Source: Deinococcus actinosclerus
Lineage (GTDB): Bacteria > Deinococcota > Deinococci > Deinococcales > Deinococcaceae
Assembly: GCF_001507665.1 (NCBI RefSeq)
Contig: NZ_CP013910.1
Span: 251,501 to 315,500, forward strand
Direction of reading: 5' to 3'
Length of the DNA stretch: 64,000 nt
In this document: positions 50,391-59,643 of the stretch, one piece after another
How the letters are laid out: every line of letters begins with the position of its first letter
How positions within the stretch are numbered: the first letter of the stretch is position 1
Made by a program: the position numbers and the translations under genes
The notes under the pieces: model-generated
The model's input: the letters and a program-made list of their open reading frames with translations, nothing else
Told to the model about the DNA's origin: nothing
The model's database searches: none

Positions 50391-51512
50391 ATGACCTCCA
50401 CTCCTCCGGCCCTGTCGGCGCTGCTGGCCGACCTGAAACTGCTGACTGACCTGGAATCGCCCTCCACCGACCCGGCGGCCGTCCAGCGGGTCATGGACCT
50501 CGTCGAGGGCTGGGCGCGCGACCTGGGCGCCGAGACGCACGCGCTGGGCGGCGGCACCCGCGTGTTCCGCTTCGGCGTGCAGCCCGGCGCGGCCGACAAG
50601 GCCGCCGACAAACCCGTGCTGGTCCTCACGCACGCCGATACCGTCTGGCCGCACGGCACGCTGGAGCAGATGCCCTGGCGAGTGGACGGCGACCGCCTGC
50701 ACGGGCCCGGCACCTACGACATGAAGGCCGGCATCGTGGGCCTGTTTCACGCGCTGCGCGCCCTGAACGGCGAGTGGCCGCGCGGCGGGATCACGGTGCT
50801 GCTCTCCCCGGACGAGGAGATCGGCAGCCCCAGCAGCCGCGAGCACATCGAACGCGCCGCGCACGACTCGCGCGTGGCGCTGGTCGTCGAGCCGCCGGTC
50901 GCGGACACCCACGCCCTGAAGACCGGGCGCAAGGGCACCGGAAGCTACGTCCTGACCTTCACCGGCGCCGCCAGCCACGCCGGGAACAAGCCAGAGGAGG
51001 GCGCCAGTGCCATCACGGCCGCCGCGCAGGCCACGCTGGAGCTTCAGGCCCTCGCCAGTCCCCAGGACGGCACCACCCTCAGCGTCGGCCTGATCCGGGG
51101 CGGCAGCGCCGTGAACGTCATTCCCGCGCACGCCGCGCTGGAGATCGACTTGCGCGTCAGTACCCTGGCCGAGGCTGAGCGGATCGACGCGGCCGTGCAC
51201 GCCTGGCAGCCCCGCGACGCCCGCGTGACCGTGCAGGTCACGGGCGGCCTCAACCGTCCCCCCTTCGAGCGGGGAGAGGGCACCCTGGCCCTCTACGAGC
51301 AGGCCCGCGCCGTGGCGCAGGCATTGGGCTTCGACCTGACCCACGCCGTCGTGGGCGGCGGCAGCGACGGGAACTTCACCGCGCCGATCATCCCCACCCT
51401 GGACGGGCTGGGCGCGCCCGGCGACGGTGCCCACGCCCAGCATGAACACGTCCGCCTGGACCGCTGGCCCGACCACGTGCGCCTGCTGACCGAACTCCTG
51501 CGCCGCGTCTGA
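50391..51512 (+). CDS. M20-family metallopeptidase (glutamate carboxypeptidase-like)
   Basis: A 373-residue zinc aminoacylase/carboxypeptidase. The first metal ligand and catalytic Asp are in VLVLTHADTVWPHG, the bridging Asp in GTYDMKAGIVGLFHAL, and the catalytic Glu pair in LLSPDEEIGSPSSREHIE. VVGGGSDGNFTAP and DGAHAQHEHV supply late ligands. A dimerisation domain lies in the middle (GTGSYVLTFTGAASHAGNKP). It resembles carboxypeptidase G2. TAGCAT lies 6 nt before the ATG, so the transcript is probably leaderless. Confidence 0.92.
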   Translation: MTSTPPALSALLADLKLLTDLESPSTDPAAVQRVMDLVEGWARDLGAETHALGGGTRVFRFGVQPGAADKAADKPVLVLTHADTVWPHGTLEQMPWRVDGDRLHGPGTYDMKAGIVGLFHALRALNGEWPRGGITVLLSPDEEIGSPSSREHIERAAHDSRVALVVEPPVADTHALKTGRKGTGSYVLTFTGAASHAGNKPEEGASAITAAAQATLELQALASPQDGTTLSVGLIRGGSAVNVIPAHAALEIDLRVSTLAEAERIDAAVHAWQPRDARVTVQVTGGLNRPPFERGEGTLALYEQARAVAQALGFDLTHAVVGGGSDGNFTAPIIPTLDGLGAPGDGAHAQHEHVRLDRWPDHVRLLTELLRRV

Positions 51513-51575
51513 GTCCGGTGCGGGCCGCGCGGCGGCCGGCGGTCTAGGGAAGCGGGGCAGGCTTCCCTCTGACCG

Positions 51576-53483
51576 TCAGTGCGCGGGCCGTCCGTGCAGG
51601 GGCAGAGTCCCGGACCCGCCGCGCAGCAGCGCCAGGAACTCGGTGTCGGTGAGGGGACGGGAGAGGCCATGCCCCTGTCCCAGCGGGCAGTCCAGTTCCT
51701 GAAGGGCCGCCAATTGCGCCGCCGACTCGATCCCCTCGACGGTCAGGTCCAGCGGGAGGTAACGGGTCAGGCCCATCACGGCCTCCAGCAGCGCCCGCGC
51801 GAACGCGCCCCCGGGTCCGTCGGGCAGCCCCTCGATACACGAGCGGTCGAGCTTCACGCCGGTGATCGGCAGGGCCCGCAGGCGCGACAGGTTCGAGTAG
51901 CCGGAGCCGAAATCGTCGATGCTCAGCCCCACCCCCAGCAGGCGCAGTTCGTGCAGGACCCACGCGGCGCGGTCATCCTCGTACAGCGCCGCCGTCTCGG
52001 TCAGTTCGAGTTCCAGCCGCCGCGCGCTCAGGCCCGTGTCCTTCAGGGCGCTGCGCACCACCTGCGGGAACTCGGCCTGCAACAGCTGCACCGCGCTGAC
52101 GTTCACGCTGACCGTCACGTCGTCCCAGCGCAGCGCCTCACGGCACGCGGCGCGCAGCACCCACGCGCCGATCGGGGCGATCAGCCCCACCCGTTCGGCC
52201 ACCGGGATGAACTCGCCAGGCGAGACCATCCCCAGCTGCGGGTGCCGCCAGCGCAGCAGCGCCTCGGCCTTCACGGGCCGCATCTCGCGCAGGCAGAACA
52301 CCGGCTGGTAATGCAGGCTCAGCTCCCGGCGGCTCAGGGCCAGACTCAGGTCGCGCGCGAGCACCTGAAAGCGTTCGGTGGCGGCGTCCTGCTGCGGCTG
52401 ATACCGGCGCACCTGCCGCCGGCCGGCGCGTTTCACGGCGTACACGGCGCTGTCGGCGTGCCGCAGCAGCGTCTCGGCGTCGGTGGCGTCGTCGGGGTAC
52501 ACGCTCACGCCGATACTCAGGGTGATGTCCATGCCGACCTGCAGGCTGGGCCGCACGGGAACCAGCTGCAGCAGCCGCTGCGCCTCCCACTGCGCCGCGC
52601 GGTCGTTGGCCTGCGGCAGCAGCACCACGAACTCGTCGCCGCTCAGGCGGTACACGAAACTGCCCTGCGGCGCCAGCCGCTGCAGTTCCTGCGCCACCAC
52701 GCACAGCAGTTCGTCCCCCACCGCGTGCCCCAGCGTGTCGTTCACGACCTTGAAGGCGTCCACGTCCACGAACAGCACCGCGAACGGCCGGCCCTGGCCG
52801 GTCAGCGTCCGCAACTGCTCGGACAGCCGCACGCGCCCCGGCAGGCCCGTGAGCAGATCCGTGTACACCAGCTGCCTCAGCACCTGCTGCTCGCCCTGCG
52901 CCCGGCCCAGCAGGTCACTGCGCCGCAGGAAGAACGACGCGCCGTACAGGCTGACGAGTGCCGACAGGTTGATCTGCAGCAGCGCCCGCAGCGCCGCCAT
53001 GTCCAGCGGGTGGCCGATCAGCAGGGGCCGCACGGCCACCACGGCGCTGAGCGTGACCACGCCCGCCATCATCCAGTTCAGGATGCGCCGCACCGGCCGG
53101 GCCAGGTCCGTCAGCATCGTCCAGGTGATCACGGCCGGCAGCCAGACCAGGGTCTCGAGCAGTTCCGGCAGCAGGGCGCCCGGGTCCGGCAGCAGCGCGG
53201 CGAGCAGCAGCAGCTTGGCATTCAGGAACAGCGCGCTGCCGGCCGTGAGCAGCACCGTGATCTGCCGCAGGGACCCCCGACCACTCAGGACGGCCAGCCA
53301 GCTGCCGGTCAGGACGAGACTGATGGTCAGATACAGCCACGGGTCCACCAGCCGGTCCCAGGTGTCGCCGCGCCCCAGCAGCAGCGCCAGCACCACGGCC
53401 CCCTGCACCGCGGGGAGCCCCCACAGCAGCAGGCGACGCCACGCGGCCAGCAGGTCAGGTTGTGTGGCGTCGCCGTCCTCCAT
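51576..53483 (-). CDS. Membrane GGDEF-EAL protein (c-di-GMP turnover)
   Basis: A 635-residue signalling protein. About six N-terminal membrane helices (for example ITVLLTAGSALFLNAKLLLL) lead to a GGDEF domain with FVDVDAFKVVNDTLGHAVGDEL and the signature SGDEF, a variant often still active. An EAL domain follows: KAEALLRWRHPQLG, then VSVNVSAVQLL, ELTETAAL and IDDFGSGYSNLSRL. Phosphodiesterase residues appear intact, so either or both activities are possible. The ATG at 53483 is used because the upstream extension from a GTG has no signal or membrane character. Confidence 0.88.
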   Translation of the reverse strand: MEDGDATQPDLLAAWRRLLLWGLPAVQGAVVLALLLGRGDTWDRLVDPWLYLTISLVLTGSWLAVLSGRGSLRQITVLLTAGSALFLNAKLLLLAALLPDPGALLPELLETLVWLPAVITWTMLTDLARPVRRILNWMMAGVVTLSAVVAVRPLLIGHPLDMAALRALLQINLSALVSLYGASFFLRRSDLLGRAQGEQQVLRQLVYTDLLTGLPGRVRLSEQLRTLTGQGRPFAVLFVDVDAFKVVNDTLGHAVGDELLCVVAQELQRLAPQGSFVYRLSGDEFVVLLPQANDRAAQWEAQRLLQLVPVRPSLQVGMDITLSIGVSVYPDDATDAETLLRHADSAVYAVKRAGRRQVRRYQPQQDAATERFQVLARDLSLALSRRELSLHYQPVFCLREMRPVKAEALLRWRHPQLGMVSPGEFIPVAERVGLIAPIGAWVLRAACREALRWDDVTVSVNVSAVQLLQAEFPQVVRSALKDTGLSARRLELELTETAALYEDDRAAWVLHELRLLGVGLSIDDFGSGYSNLSRLRALPITGVKLDRSCIEGLPDGPGGAFARALLEAVMGLTRYLPLDLTVEGIESAAQLAALQELDCPLGQGHGLSRPLTDTEFLALLRGGSGTLPLHGRPAH

Positions 53484-53666
53484 GTCGGCCTGTACGGTAG
53501 GCGGGGCGCCCACACAGAATTCATACTGCCCGCCGATGTCATGGGCCCTGGCCGGCCGTCCGGCACGGGTCGAGAGCGTCCCGAACGAAAGAAAATTCAC
53601 GCGGCGCCGGGGGCGTCCCGCGCCGGGGACGGGCAGCCGCTATCCTGAACGCGGAGGTCACGGCCC

Positions 53667-53960
53667 GTGTTCAACCTGTTCAAGAAAGCGCCCGCCAATC
53701 CCTACGTGAAACAGGACGACGCCCAGACCTACCGGGTGCGCGTCCGTACCCGCCCCCACGGAGAGGTCGTGGAGTTCCGCTTCACCAAGGGGGCCCACAT
53801 CGGGACCGACGACGACGGTACGTACCTCTTCCGCAAACCGGTCGTGAGCCCGCAGCATTTCGACCGGGGGGAACTGCTCGTGCGCTTTGACCGCAGTTAC
53901 CGCGTCACGGCCACCGAGGGCGAGCACGTGGAGTTCATCCCGGTCAGCGACTGGGAGTAG
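53667..53960 (+). CDS. Conserved-looking small protein of unknown function
   Basis: A 97-residue soluble protein starting at a GTG (MFNLFKKAPANPYVKQDDAQ), with GGAGG 10 nt upstream. The middle is beta-rich (YRVRVRTRPHGEVVEFRFTK) and the end is VEFIPVSDWE. No motif or family is recognised. It lies between the GGDEF-EAL gene (divergent) and the PIG-L deacetylase (convergent). Confidence 0.65.
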   Translation: MFNLFKKAPANPYVKQDDAQTYRVRVRTRPHGEVVEFRFTKGAHIGTDDDGTYLFRKPVVSPQHFDRGELLVRFDRSYRVTATEGEHVEFIPVSDWE

Positions 53961-53987
53961 AGGCGCGGGCATAATCCCGCGCGGCGC

Positions 53988-54665
53988 CTACCTCACCTCG
54001 TGGAAGGTCTCCTCGGTCACGCGCTGCGGGAACTTGCGGATGAAGTCCACGGTGCTCAGCGCCTGCGTGCGGTGGCAGGCGATGGCCTGGAGCTTACGCA
54101 CGATGAAGGGCGTCACGTCGTGGCGGACGTTCGGCGGCAGCCACTCGGCGCGCAGCGCCTCGTTCTCCGGGGCCGTGTCCGACGCGTAGTACCACAGCCG
54201 GGGCCGCTCGCCCTGCGGCAGGGCGTCCCAGGCGGCCTTCACGGCGCGGTGCGTGGTCACGTGGTCCGGGTGTCCATTGCTGCCGTTCGGCGGGAAGGTC
54301 AGCACCACCTCGGGCCGCAGGCGCACCATCGCCTCGCGCGCCACCTCGGTCAGGGCCTCCAGGGGCTGATCTTTCAGGTACTTGTCCGGGAAACGGTGGT
54401 GCTCGAAGACACTCCCGCCCGCCTGCGCCTCGGGCGTGGTCAGCCCGATGACCTCCAGGCACGCGGCGAGTTCCACCTCGCGCATCCGCGCCAGCTCCTC
54501 GGGCGTGTCGCACAGGCCCAGCGTGCGCCCCGCCTCGCCGCGCGTCAGCGTCACCAGCCCGCAGGCCGACCCGGCCTCCAGGTGGCCCATCAGGGTGCCG
54601 GACGCGCCGTACACCTCGTCGTCCGGGTGCGGCACGATCAGCAGCAGTTTCAGTCCGTCACTCAT
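53988..54665 (-). CDS. PIG-L/BshB-type N-acetylglucosaminide deacetylase
   Basis: A 225-residue zinc-dependent deacetylase. The zinc and base motif is LLIVPHPDDEVYGASGTL near residue 12, and the second metal His is in FPPNGSNGHPDHVTTHRAV. In bacillithiol-producing bacteria, which include Deinococcus, BshB-type enzymes remove acetyl from GlcNAc-malate or its conjugates; other PIG-L members act on different amides. TATGCT lies 6 nt before the ATG at 54665, supporting this start over the much longer ORF. Confidence 0.88.
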   Translation of the reverse strand: MSDGLKLLLIVPHPDDEVYGASGTLMGHLEAGSACGLVTLTRGEAGRTLGLCDTPEELARMREVELAACLEVIGLTTPEAQAGGSVFEHHRFPDKYLKDQPLEALTEVAREAMVRLRPEVVLTFPPNGSNGHPDHVTTHRAVKAAWDALPQGERPRLWYYASDTAPENEALRAEWLPPNVRHDVTPFIVRKLQAIACHRTQALSTVDFIRKFPQRVTEETFHEVR

Positions 54666-54728
54666 CCGCCCAGCATAGGCCCGCGCGCGCGTCACCGCGT
54701 GGGGCACGCCCTGGGTACGCTGCTTCGC

Positions 54729-55139
54729 ATGCGCCGCTTCCTGCCGCTGCTCGCCCCTGCCCTGCTGGCCCTGTCCGGCGCCGCTCCCGCCACTGCGGCC
54801 ACGGGGTGGACGTACGCGCGGCTGTACGTCCTGACCGAGTACCCGGTCAGTCCGCGCGAGCGGGAGACCCAGCCGACGCGGGCGCTGCTGCGCTGGATGA
54901 CCCCCACGCTGACCCGCACCTTCGAGGAGCGGCGCCCCCTGACGCCGGACCTGAAGGGGCTGAACGCCTTCCTGACCGGCGTGGTGGGCGCGCCTGTTCA
55001 GGGCAGCTGGGACCTGCTCCTGACCTTCGACGCGCTGGGCCGCGCCGGGTGGGAACTCGTGGACTGCGTGCCGTTCGAGAACGTCTCGGGCGGCGCGTAC
55101 CACGTGAGCAGCGAGTGCTTCTTCAAGCGGCCCCGCTAG
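54729..55139 (+). CDS. Secreted DUF4177-like small protein
   Basis: A 136-residue exported protein with signal peptide MRRFLPLLAPALLALSGAAP. The C-terminal part (WDLLLTFDALGRAGWELVDCVPF, then CFFKRP) resembles the DUF4177 pattern, where a conserved GWELV motif is followed by a beta strand. Two Cys in the mature part could form a disulphide. TACGCT ends 7 nt before the ATG, so a leaderless mRNA is likely. It is divergent from the PIG-L gene, 63 bp apart. Function unknown. Confidence 0.65.
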   Translation: MRRFLPLLAPALLALSGAAPATAATGWTYARLYVLTEYPVSPRERETQPTRALLRWMTPTLTRTFEERRPLTPDLKGLNAFLTGVVGAPVQGSWDLLLTFDALGRAGWELVDCVPFENVSGGAYHVSSECFFKRPR

Positions 55140-55213
55140 CCGGCCGGGGTGGGCAAGCCGCGTAGGCGTGCTGGCGGATGCGGCCCGGACCGGGCGGCCC
55201 GCATGATGGGCGC

Positions 55214-56251
55214 ATGACCGCCCCACAGCCCTTCACGCTGCGCGAACCGCGCAAACCCGACGATTTTCCCGGTGTGGCGGCGGTCCTGAACGCCGCCGAT
55301 CCCGACTGGCCGGTCACGCCGGACCTCCTGCGCGTGTGGGACGCCGCGCACGACCCGGGCCTGTACCGCCTGGAACTGGTGGCCGAGCAGGCGGGCCGCA
55401 TCGTGGGCGTGGGGCAGATCGGGCATGACGATTTCGCCTTCGAGGAGTGGCGCTACTTCGGCGGGATCACCGTTCACCCGGACGCCCGTGGGCAGGGCGT
55501 CGGAACGGCGCTGTACGGCGCGCTGATGGATGTCCTGCGGGGTCGGGGCGCGCAGGACATCCGCACCATGCTCAGCGATCAGGACCGCGACGCGCCGGGC
55601 CGGGCGTTCCTGGCCGCGCGGGGCTACGTGCGCACCTGGGACCGCTACGAGTCGCGCCTGCACACGGCCGACGCCGACCTGGGCGCGTTCGACGACCTGA
55701 TGACCGCCGTGGCGCAGGGCGGGGTGCAGCTGCGCTCGGTGGCGGACTTGGCGGGCGACCCGGCGCGCGACCGGCGCCTGTGGGAGCTCGACTGGCGCCT
55801 CTTCCAGGACGTGCCGATGGGTCAGGCCCTCACCCGGCGGCCCTTCGAGGCGTGGGTGAAGCAGGAACTGGACGACCCGACCTTCAGCCACGAGCTGTCC
55901 TTCGTGGCGGTGCGCCCGGACGTGGACGACCCGCAGACCGGCCCGTACGTGGGGTACAGCACGCTGATGCGCAACCCGGCCGGCTTCTACGTCATCGGCA
56001 TGACCGGCGTGCGCCGCGAGGACCGTGGGCGGGGCGTGGCGAAGGCCCTGAAGGTGGCCGCGATGCGCGCCCTGGCCGCCGCCGGGGGCGGCGAGATCCG
56101 CACGTTCAACGACCCGCCCAACAAGGCGATGCTGGGCATGAACCGCGCGCTGGGCTTCCGGCGCGGCCCGACCCGCAGCCGCTACGAACTGCACCTGGAC
56201 CCCGTGACGGGCGAGCGCCGCCCGGTGCCGGTGCCCGAGGAGCTGGCGTGA
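55214..56251 (+). CDS. Double-GNAT acetyltransferase, copy 1
   Basis: A 345-residue protein with two GNAT domains. The N-terminal domain has FGGITVHPDARGQGVGTALYGAL, with the acetyl-CoA loop RGQGVG. The C-terminal domain has VIGMTGVRREDRGRGVAKALKVAAM and NDPPNKAMLGMNRALGF. The linker carries a DVP motif (LFQDVPMGQALTRRP) shared with the next two genes. This layout resembles mycothiol-synthase-like enzymes, but the substrate is unknown. The stop overlaps the next start (GTGA). Confidence 0.85.
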   Translation: MTAPQPFTLREPRKPDDFPGVAAVLNAADPDWPVTPDLLRVWDAAHDPGLYRLELVAEQAGRIVGVGQIGHDDFAFEEWRYFGGITVHPDARGQGVGTALYGALMDVLRGRGAQDIRTMLSDQDRDAPGRAFLAARGYVRTWDRYESRLHTADADLGAFDDLMTAVAQGGVQLRSVADLAGDPARDRRLWELDWRLFQDVPMGQALTRRPFEAWVKQELDDPTFSHELSFVAVRPDVDDPQTGPYVGYSTLMRNPAGFYVIGMTGVRREDRGRGVAKALKVAAMRALAAAGGGEIRTFNDPPNKAMLGMNRALGFRRGPTRSRYELHLDPVTGERRPVPVPEELA

Positions 56252-57240
56252 GCGCCTCTTCCGTCACGCCGACCTTCACCGTGCGCGCCGCCACGGACGC
56301 CGATCACGCGGCGCTGGCCGAGCTGATGACGGCCGTGAACCCCCGGCACCCCCTGAGCGTCACGGCGCTGGAACACCACCTGCACTCGCTGCGCACCCAC
56401 CCGCTGGGGCTGCACGTGGCGCTGTGGGTGGCCGACCGCGCGGGCGAGGTGCTGGGCGTGGCGTCGGCCATGCAGTTCGGCGGGATGTTCCACCCGGACC
56501 GCTACCACGCCGAGGTCGGCGTGCACCCCGGGCACCGGCGGCAGGGCGTGGGCGCGGCGCTGGCCGGGACGCTCAGCGCGCACCTGGAGGCGCGGGGCGC
56601 GCGCGAGGTGCTGGCCGGCGCGTACGAGGACGACCCGCGCAGCCTGCACTTCCTGGAAACGCGGGGCTTTACCGAGGTAATGCGCTTTTTCGACAACGTG
56701 CTGGACATGGCAGACTTCGACGCGGACGCCTGGGCCGCCCGCGCGCCCGCGCCGGCCGGGGTGCGGATCGTCAGCTACGCCGACCTGAGCGCCGAACTGG
56801 GCGAGGACGCCGCGCGGGATGCGTACTACCGCGGTTACCTGGCCGCCCGGGCCGATGTGCCGCGCGCGGCGCCCGCCACACCGGTCAGCCCCGAGGACTT
56901 CCGGCAGCGGCTGGCGTCCCCGCGCTTCCTGCCGCGCGGCACGCTGCTGGCCGTCACGCCAGGCGGCGCGGTCGCCGCGCTGTCTGAACTGGAACAGGAG
57001 GACGACCAGCCGGGCCGGCTGAACACCGGCCTGACCGGCACGCACCGCGACTGGCGGCGCCGGGGGCTGGCGCTGGCCCTGAAGGTGGCCGCGCTGCGCG
57101 TGGCGCGCGACCTGGGCGCGCGGGAGGTCTGGACGGGGAACGCCACCACGAACCGGCCCATGCTGCTCCTGAACGAGCGCCTGGGCTTCCGGCCGCGCGT
57201 GGCGTGGGTCGAGATGAAACGCGGGGGTCTGACAGAATGA
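56248..57240 (+). CDS. Double-GNAT acetyltransferase, copy 2
   Basis: A 330-residue paralogue of the preceding protein. The first domain has AEVGVHPGHRRQGVGAALAGTLSAHL. The second has LNTGLTGTHRDWRRRGLALALKVAAL with NATTNRPMLLLNERLGFRPR. The DVP motif reads ARADVPRAAPATPVSPEDFR. The GTG at 56248 overlaps the upstream stop, and its TGA overlaps the third ATG, so all three are translationally coupled. Substrate unknown. Confidence 0.85.
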   Translation: MSASSVTPTFTVRAATDADHAALAELMTAVNPRHPLSVTALEHHLHSLRTHPLGLHVALWVADRAGEVLGVASAMQFGGMFHPDRYHAEVGVHPGHRRQGVGAALAGTLSAHLEARGAREVLAGAYEDDPRSLHFLETRGFTEVMRFFDNVLDMADFDADAWAARAPAPAGVRIVSYADLSAELGEDAARDAYYRGYLAARADVPRAAPATPVSPEDFRQRLASPRFLPRGTLLAVTPGGAVAALSELEQEDDQPGRLNTGLTGTHRDWRRRGLALALKVAALRVARDLGAREVWTGNATTNRPMLLLNERLGFRPRVAWVEMKRGGLTE

Positions 57241-58193
57241 TCACCGTGACCCCGCTGGCGGCGCGCGAGTGGGACGCGGCGGCCGCCATCCTGACCGGCG
57301 CGAACCCGCACGAGCCCCTGACTGGCGCGGAGTACCGCCGCCAGATGCAGGAGCAGCAGGACTGGGGGTACGGCTGGGCCGCGCTCGTGGCGCGGGCCGG
57401 GGCCGAGGTGCTGGGCGTGGCCGGATACCACCAGAATCCCGGCTCGTTCCACCCGCGCCGCTACGCGCTGGATCTGGCAGTCGCGCCGGGCGCGCAGGGA
57501 CGCGGGGTGGGCGCGGCGCTCTGGACGGCGCTGGACGCCAGTCTGCGCGCGCGGGGGACCGAGTCCGCCCGCCTCCTGGCGCGCGAGGATCACCCGGTCG
57601 CGCCGGGCTTCCTGACCCGCCGGGGCTTTCGCGGGGACAGGCGGTACTTCATGTCCACCCTTCGGGTCCCGGACTTCGACCCGGCCCCGTACGCCGCCCT
57701 GGAAGCCCGCGTGCGCGCCCGGGGTGTCCGCATCCGCTCGCTGGCCGACCTGCGCGCCGCCGGCACGCCGGAGCTCACGGGTCGTCTGCACGCCCTGATG
57801 AGCGACGTGCGGCAGGACGTTCCGCGCGCCGAACCCGCCACGCCCCTGAGCCGCGCCGTGTTCGAGGACGCGGTGCTGGGCGACCCCGGCCTCCTCCCGG
57901 ACGCGTACCTGATCGCCGAGGTGGACGGGACCTGGATCGGGCAGACCGCCTGCTTCCGCAGCGGCGCCAGCCCCGACCTGCTGACCGGCCTGACCGGCGT
58001 GACCCGCCCCTGGCGTGGGCAGGGCGTCGCCACGGCGCTGAAACTCGCCGCGATCCGCGCGGCCCGCGCCCACGGGGCCCCCGTCATCCGCACCGACAAC
58101 GCCAGCGACAACGCCCCCATGCTCGCCATCAACGACCGCCTGGGCTTCGTGCGCGGTCCGGCCAGCGTGTCCTACGTGATCCACTTCGGGTGA
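57237..58193 (+). CDS. Double-GNAT acetyltransferase, copy 3
   Basis: A 318-residue third paralogue. The first domain has LDLAVAPGAQGRGVGAALWTALD. The second has LLTGLTGVTRPWRGQGVATALKLAAI and NASDNAPMLAINDRLGF. The DVP motif is VRQDVPRAEPATPLSR. It is closest in layout to copy 2, which suggests a recent tandem duplication followed by divergence. The ATG at 57237 overlaps the stop of copy 2 (ATGA). Confidence 0.85.
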   Translation: MITVTPLAAREWDAAAAILTGANPHEPLTGAEYRRQMQEQQDWGYGWAALVARAGAEVLGVAGYHQNPGSFHPRRYALDLAVAPGAQGRGVGAALWTALDASLRARGTESARLLAREDHPVAPGFLTRRGFRGDRRYFMSTLRVPDFDPAPYAALEARVRARGVRIRSLADLRAAGTPELTGRLHALMSDVRQDVPRAEPATPLSRAVFEDAVLGDPGLLPDAYLIAEVDGTWIGQTACFRSGASPDLLTGLTGVTRPWRGQGVATALKLAAIRAARAHGAPVIRTDNASDNAPMLAINDRLGFVRGPASVSYVIHFG

Positions 58194-58269
58194 GGACGTG
58201 GGCGGTGGTGGAGGCTCGGCGCTCCCGACGCGCCTGCGCTGCTGACCGTCACCCGCGTAAGCTGGGGGC

Positions 58270-58782
58270 GTGCTGCTGAGTATCGACTGGGACGCCTTCT
58301 CGGGTACGCGGGAACTGGTGTTCGACGCGCCCGTCTGGGGCACGCGCGACCTCGACCATGACCGGTACGGCGCGTGGGTGGACCGCGCGCAGCGGCGGGG
58401 CGGTGCCGGGGCAGGGGACTGGGCGGCGCTCGACGCGGACTTTCCGCTCTACCCCGGCTGGGAGGCCCTGCGCGCGTATGCGGGCGTGCCGGCGTTCGTG
58501 ACCCTCAGCCACGCGGACGCCTGGACGTGGCTGGAACGGTACCCGGGGCTGGACGTCCTGAACCTCGACTCGCACCATGACCTCGCCAGCCGCAGCGGCG
58601 ACCCCACGCGGGTTCGGCCCGGCAACTGGGCGGGGCTGGGACTGACCCGCGGCCTGATCCGCACCGTCACGACCCTCTACCCCGACTGGCACGCGGCGCT
58701 GCCCGTCGCGGAGGGCTTCGACCTGGACCGCACCCGCGAGGAACTGCGGCCCCTGTTGCCCCCGAGCAGCTGGCACAGGTGA
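58270..58782 (+). CDS. Uncharacterised protein with NLDSHHDL motif, probable 3' frameshift
   Basis: A 170-residue protein from a GTG start, with TAAGCT 6 nt upstream. VLNLDSHHDLASRSGD has the Asp-Ser-His-His-Asp arrangement of arginase/UPF0489-type metal sites, but the family is not certain. It ends abruptly at PPSSWHR. If one C is added to the C5 tract at 58759-58763, the frame continues as PPEQLAQVTLTRQRQPG into the next 60-residue ORF. The true product is probably ~230 residues long. Confidence 0.55.
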   Translation: MLLSIDWDAFSGTRELVFDAPVWGTRDLDHDRYGAWVDRAQRRGGAGAGDWAALDADFPLYPGWEALRAYAGVPAFVTLSHADAWTWLERYPGLDVLNLDSHHDLASRSGDPTRVRPGNWAGLGLTRGLIRTVTTLYPDWHAALPVAEGFDLDRTREELRPLLPPSSWHR

Positions 58783-58961
58783 CCCTCACCCGGCAGCGGC
58801 AGCCGGGCAGCGGTCTGCCGGACCCGGCGCAGGTCACGGCGCTGCTGCTGGTGCAGTCCCCGGCGTGGACGAACCCCGCGCACGACCCGGCGCTGCTGGC
58901 GCTGGCCGCCGTCCTGGACGCCCAGGTCATCGGGCCGCTCCTCCCCCGAACGGGGAGATGA
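58779..58961 (+). CDS. Likely detached C-terminus of the preceding protein
   Basis: A 60-residue ORF beginning at a GTG that overlaps the previous stop (GTGA). VTLTRQRQPGSGLPDPAQVT, then SPAWTNPAHDPALLALAAVL, reads like the tail of a globular enzyme and not an independent protein. The upstream homopolymer makes a single-base sequence error or a real frameshift likely. If the two genes are real and separate, they are translationally coupled. Confidence 0.4.
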   Translation: MTLTRQRQPGSGLPDPAQVTALLLVQSPAWTNPAHDPALLALAAVLDAQVIGPLLPRTGR

Positions 58962-59139
58962 CGAGAAACCCGTTCGATCTTGAACGGCGCGCGTGCTATT
59001 CAGGCAGGAGCCCTGCACCGCCGCGGGGCTGGCGCCCGACGTTCCCGGTCATGCACCCGGAAGGGGCAGGTGCCGGCCCCGGGTGACCGTGTAGAATTTT
59101 TCACGACTGCCCCCGCGCCTCACAGGAGTGCCCCTGCCC

Positions 59140-59643
59140 ATGCCGATCACCCAACAGACCCCGATGGCCTATCAGGTGGGCGCCTTCGCGCTCATCCACC
59201 ACCAGGGCGCCTACCTGATCACCCGGCCCCGCGCGCCCCTGCAACCGGGCGCGCAGGGTCTGCCCGGCCTGATCCTGGCGGCCGAACCCGGCAGCAACCC
59301 GGTGGAACTCCACCTGCGCCGCGTCATCCGCGAGCAGGTGAAACTGGTCGTGAGTGATCTGCGGCTGGTCGGCTCGTACGTGGCGCGCGGCGTGCCGGAG
59401 GGCCACGCGGACGCCCGGCTGCACCTGATCTTCGGCACCGAGTACAGCGCCGGCATCCTGGACCCGGATGCCACGCAGCTCAGCGCCGCCGAGTGGATTC
59501 CCGGCCCCGAGCTGCTGGACCCGGGCAGCGCGCCTGACTGGCTGCAGTCGGCCGTCCGCGAGTACGAGACCGCCGCGCAGACAGCCGCCGCGCCCGTGGC
59601 GGCGCCGCCCCGCTCCCGCCTGGGATTCATCCGCCGCCGCTGA
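59140..59643 (+). CDS. Nudix-like protein with degenerate Nudix box
   Basis: A 167-residue protein of Nudix layout: YQVGAFALIHHQGAYLITRPRAPLQPGAQGLPG resembles the first strands. However, the box reads AAEPGSNPVELHLRRVIREQ, without the REUxEE core. Catalysis by the usual mechanism is therefore doubtful, and it may be a binding or regulatory Nudix fold. It ends in a Pro/Arg-rich tail. The ATG at 59140 fits AGGAG at 59124-59128 better than a GTG at 59128. Confidence 0.65.
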   Translation: MPITQQTPMAYQVGAFALIHHQGAYLITRPRAPLQPGAQGLPGLILAAEPGSNPVELHLRRVIREQVKLVVSDLRLVGSYVARGVPEGHADARLHLIFGTEYSAGILDPDATQLSAAEWIPGPELLDPGSAPDWLQSAVREYETAAQTAAAPVAAPPRSRLGFIRRR

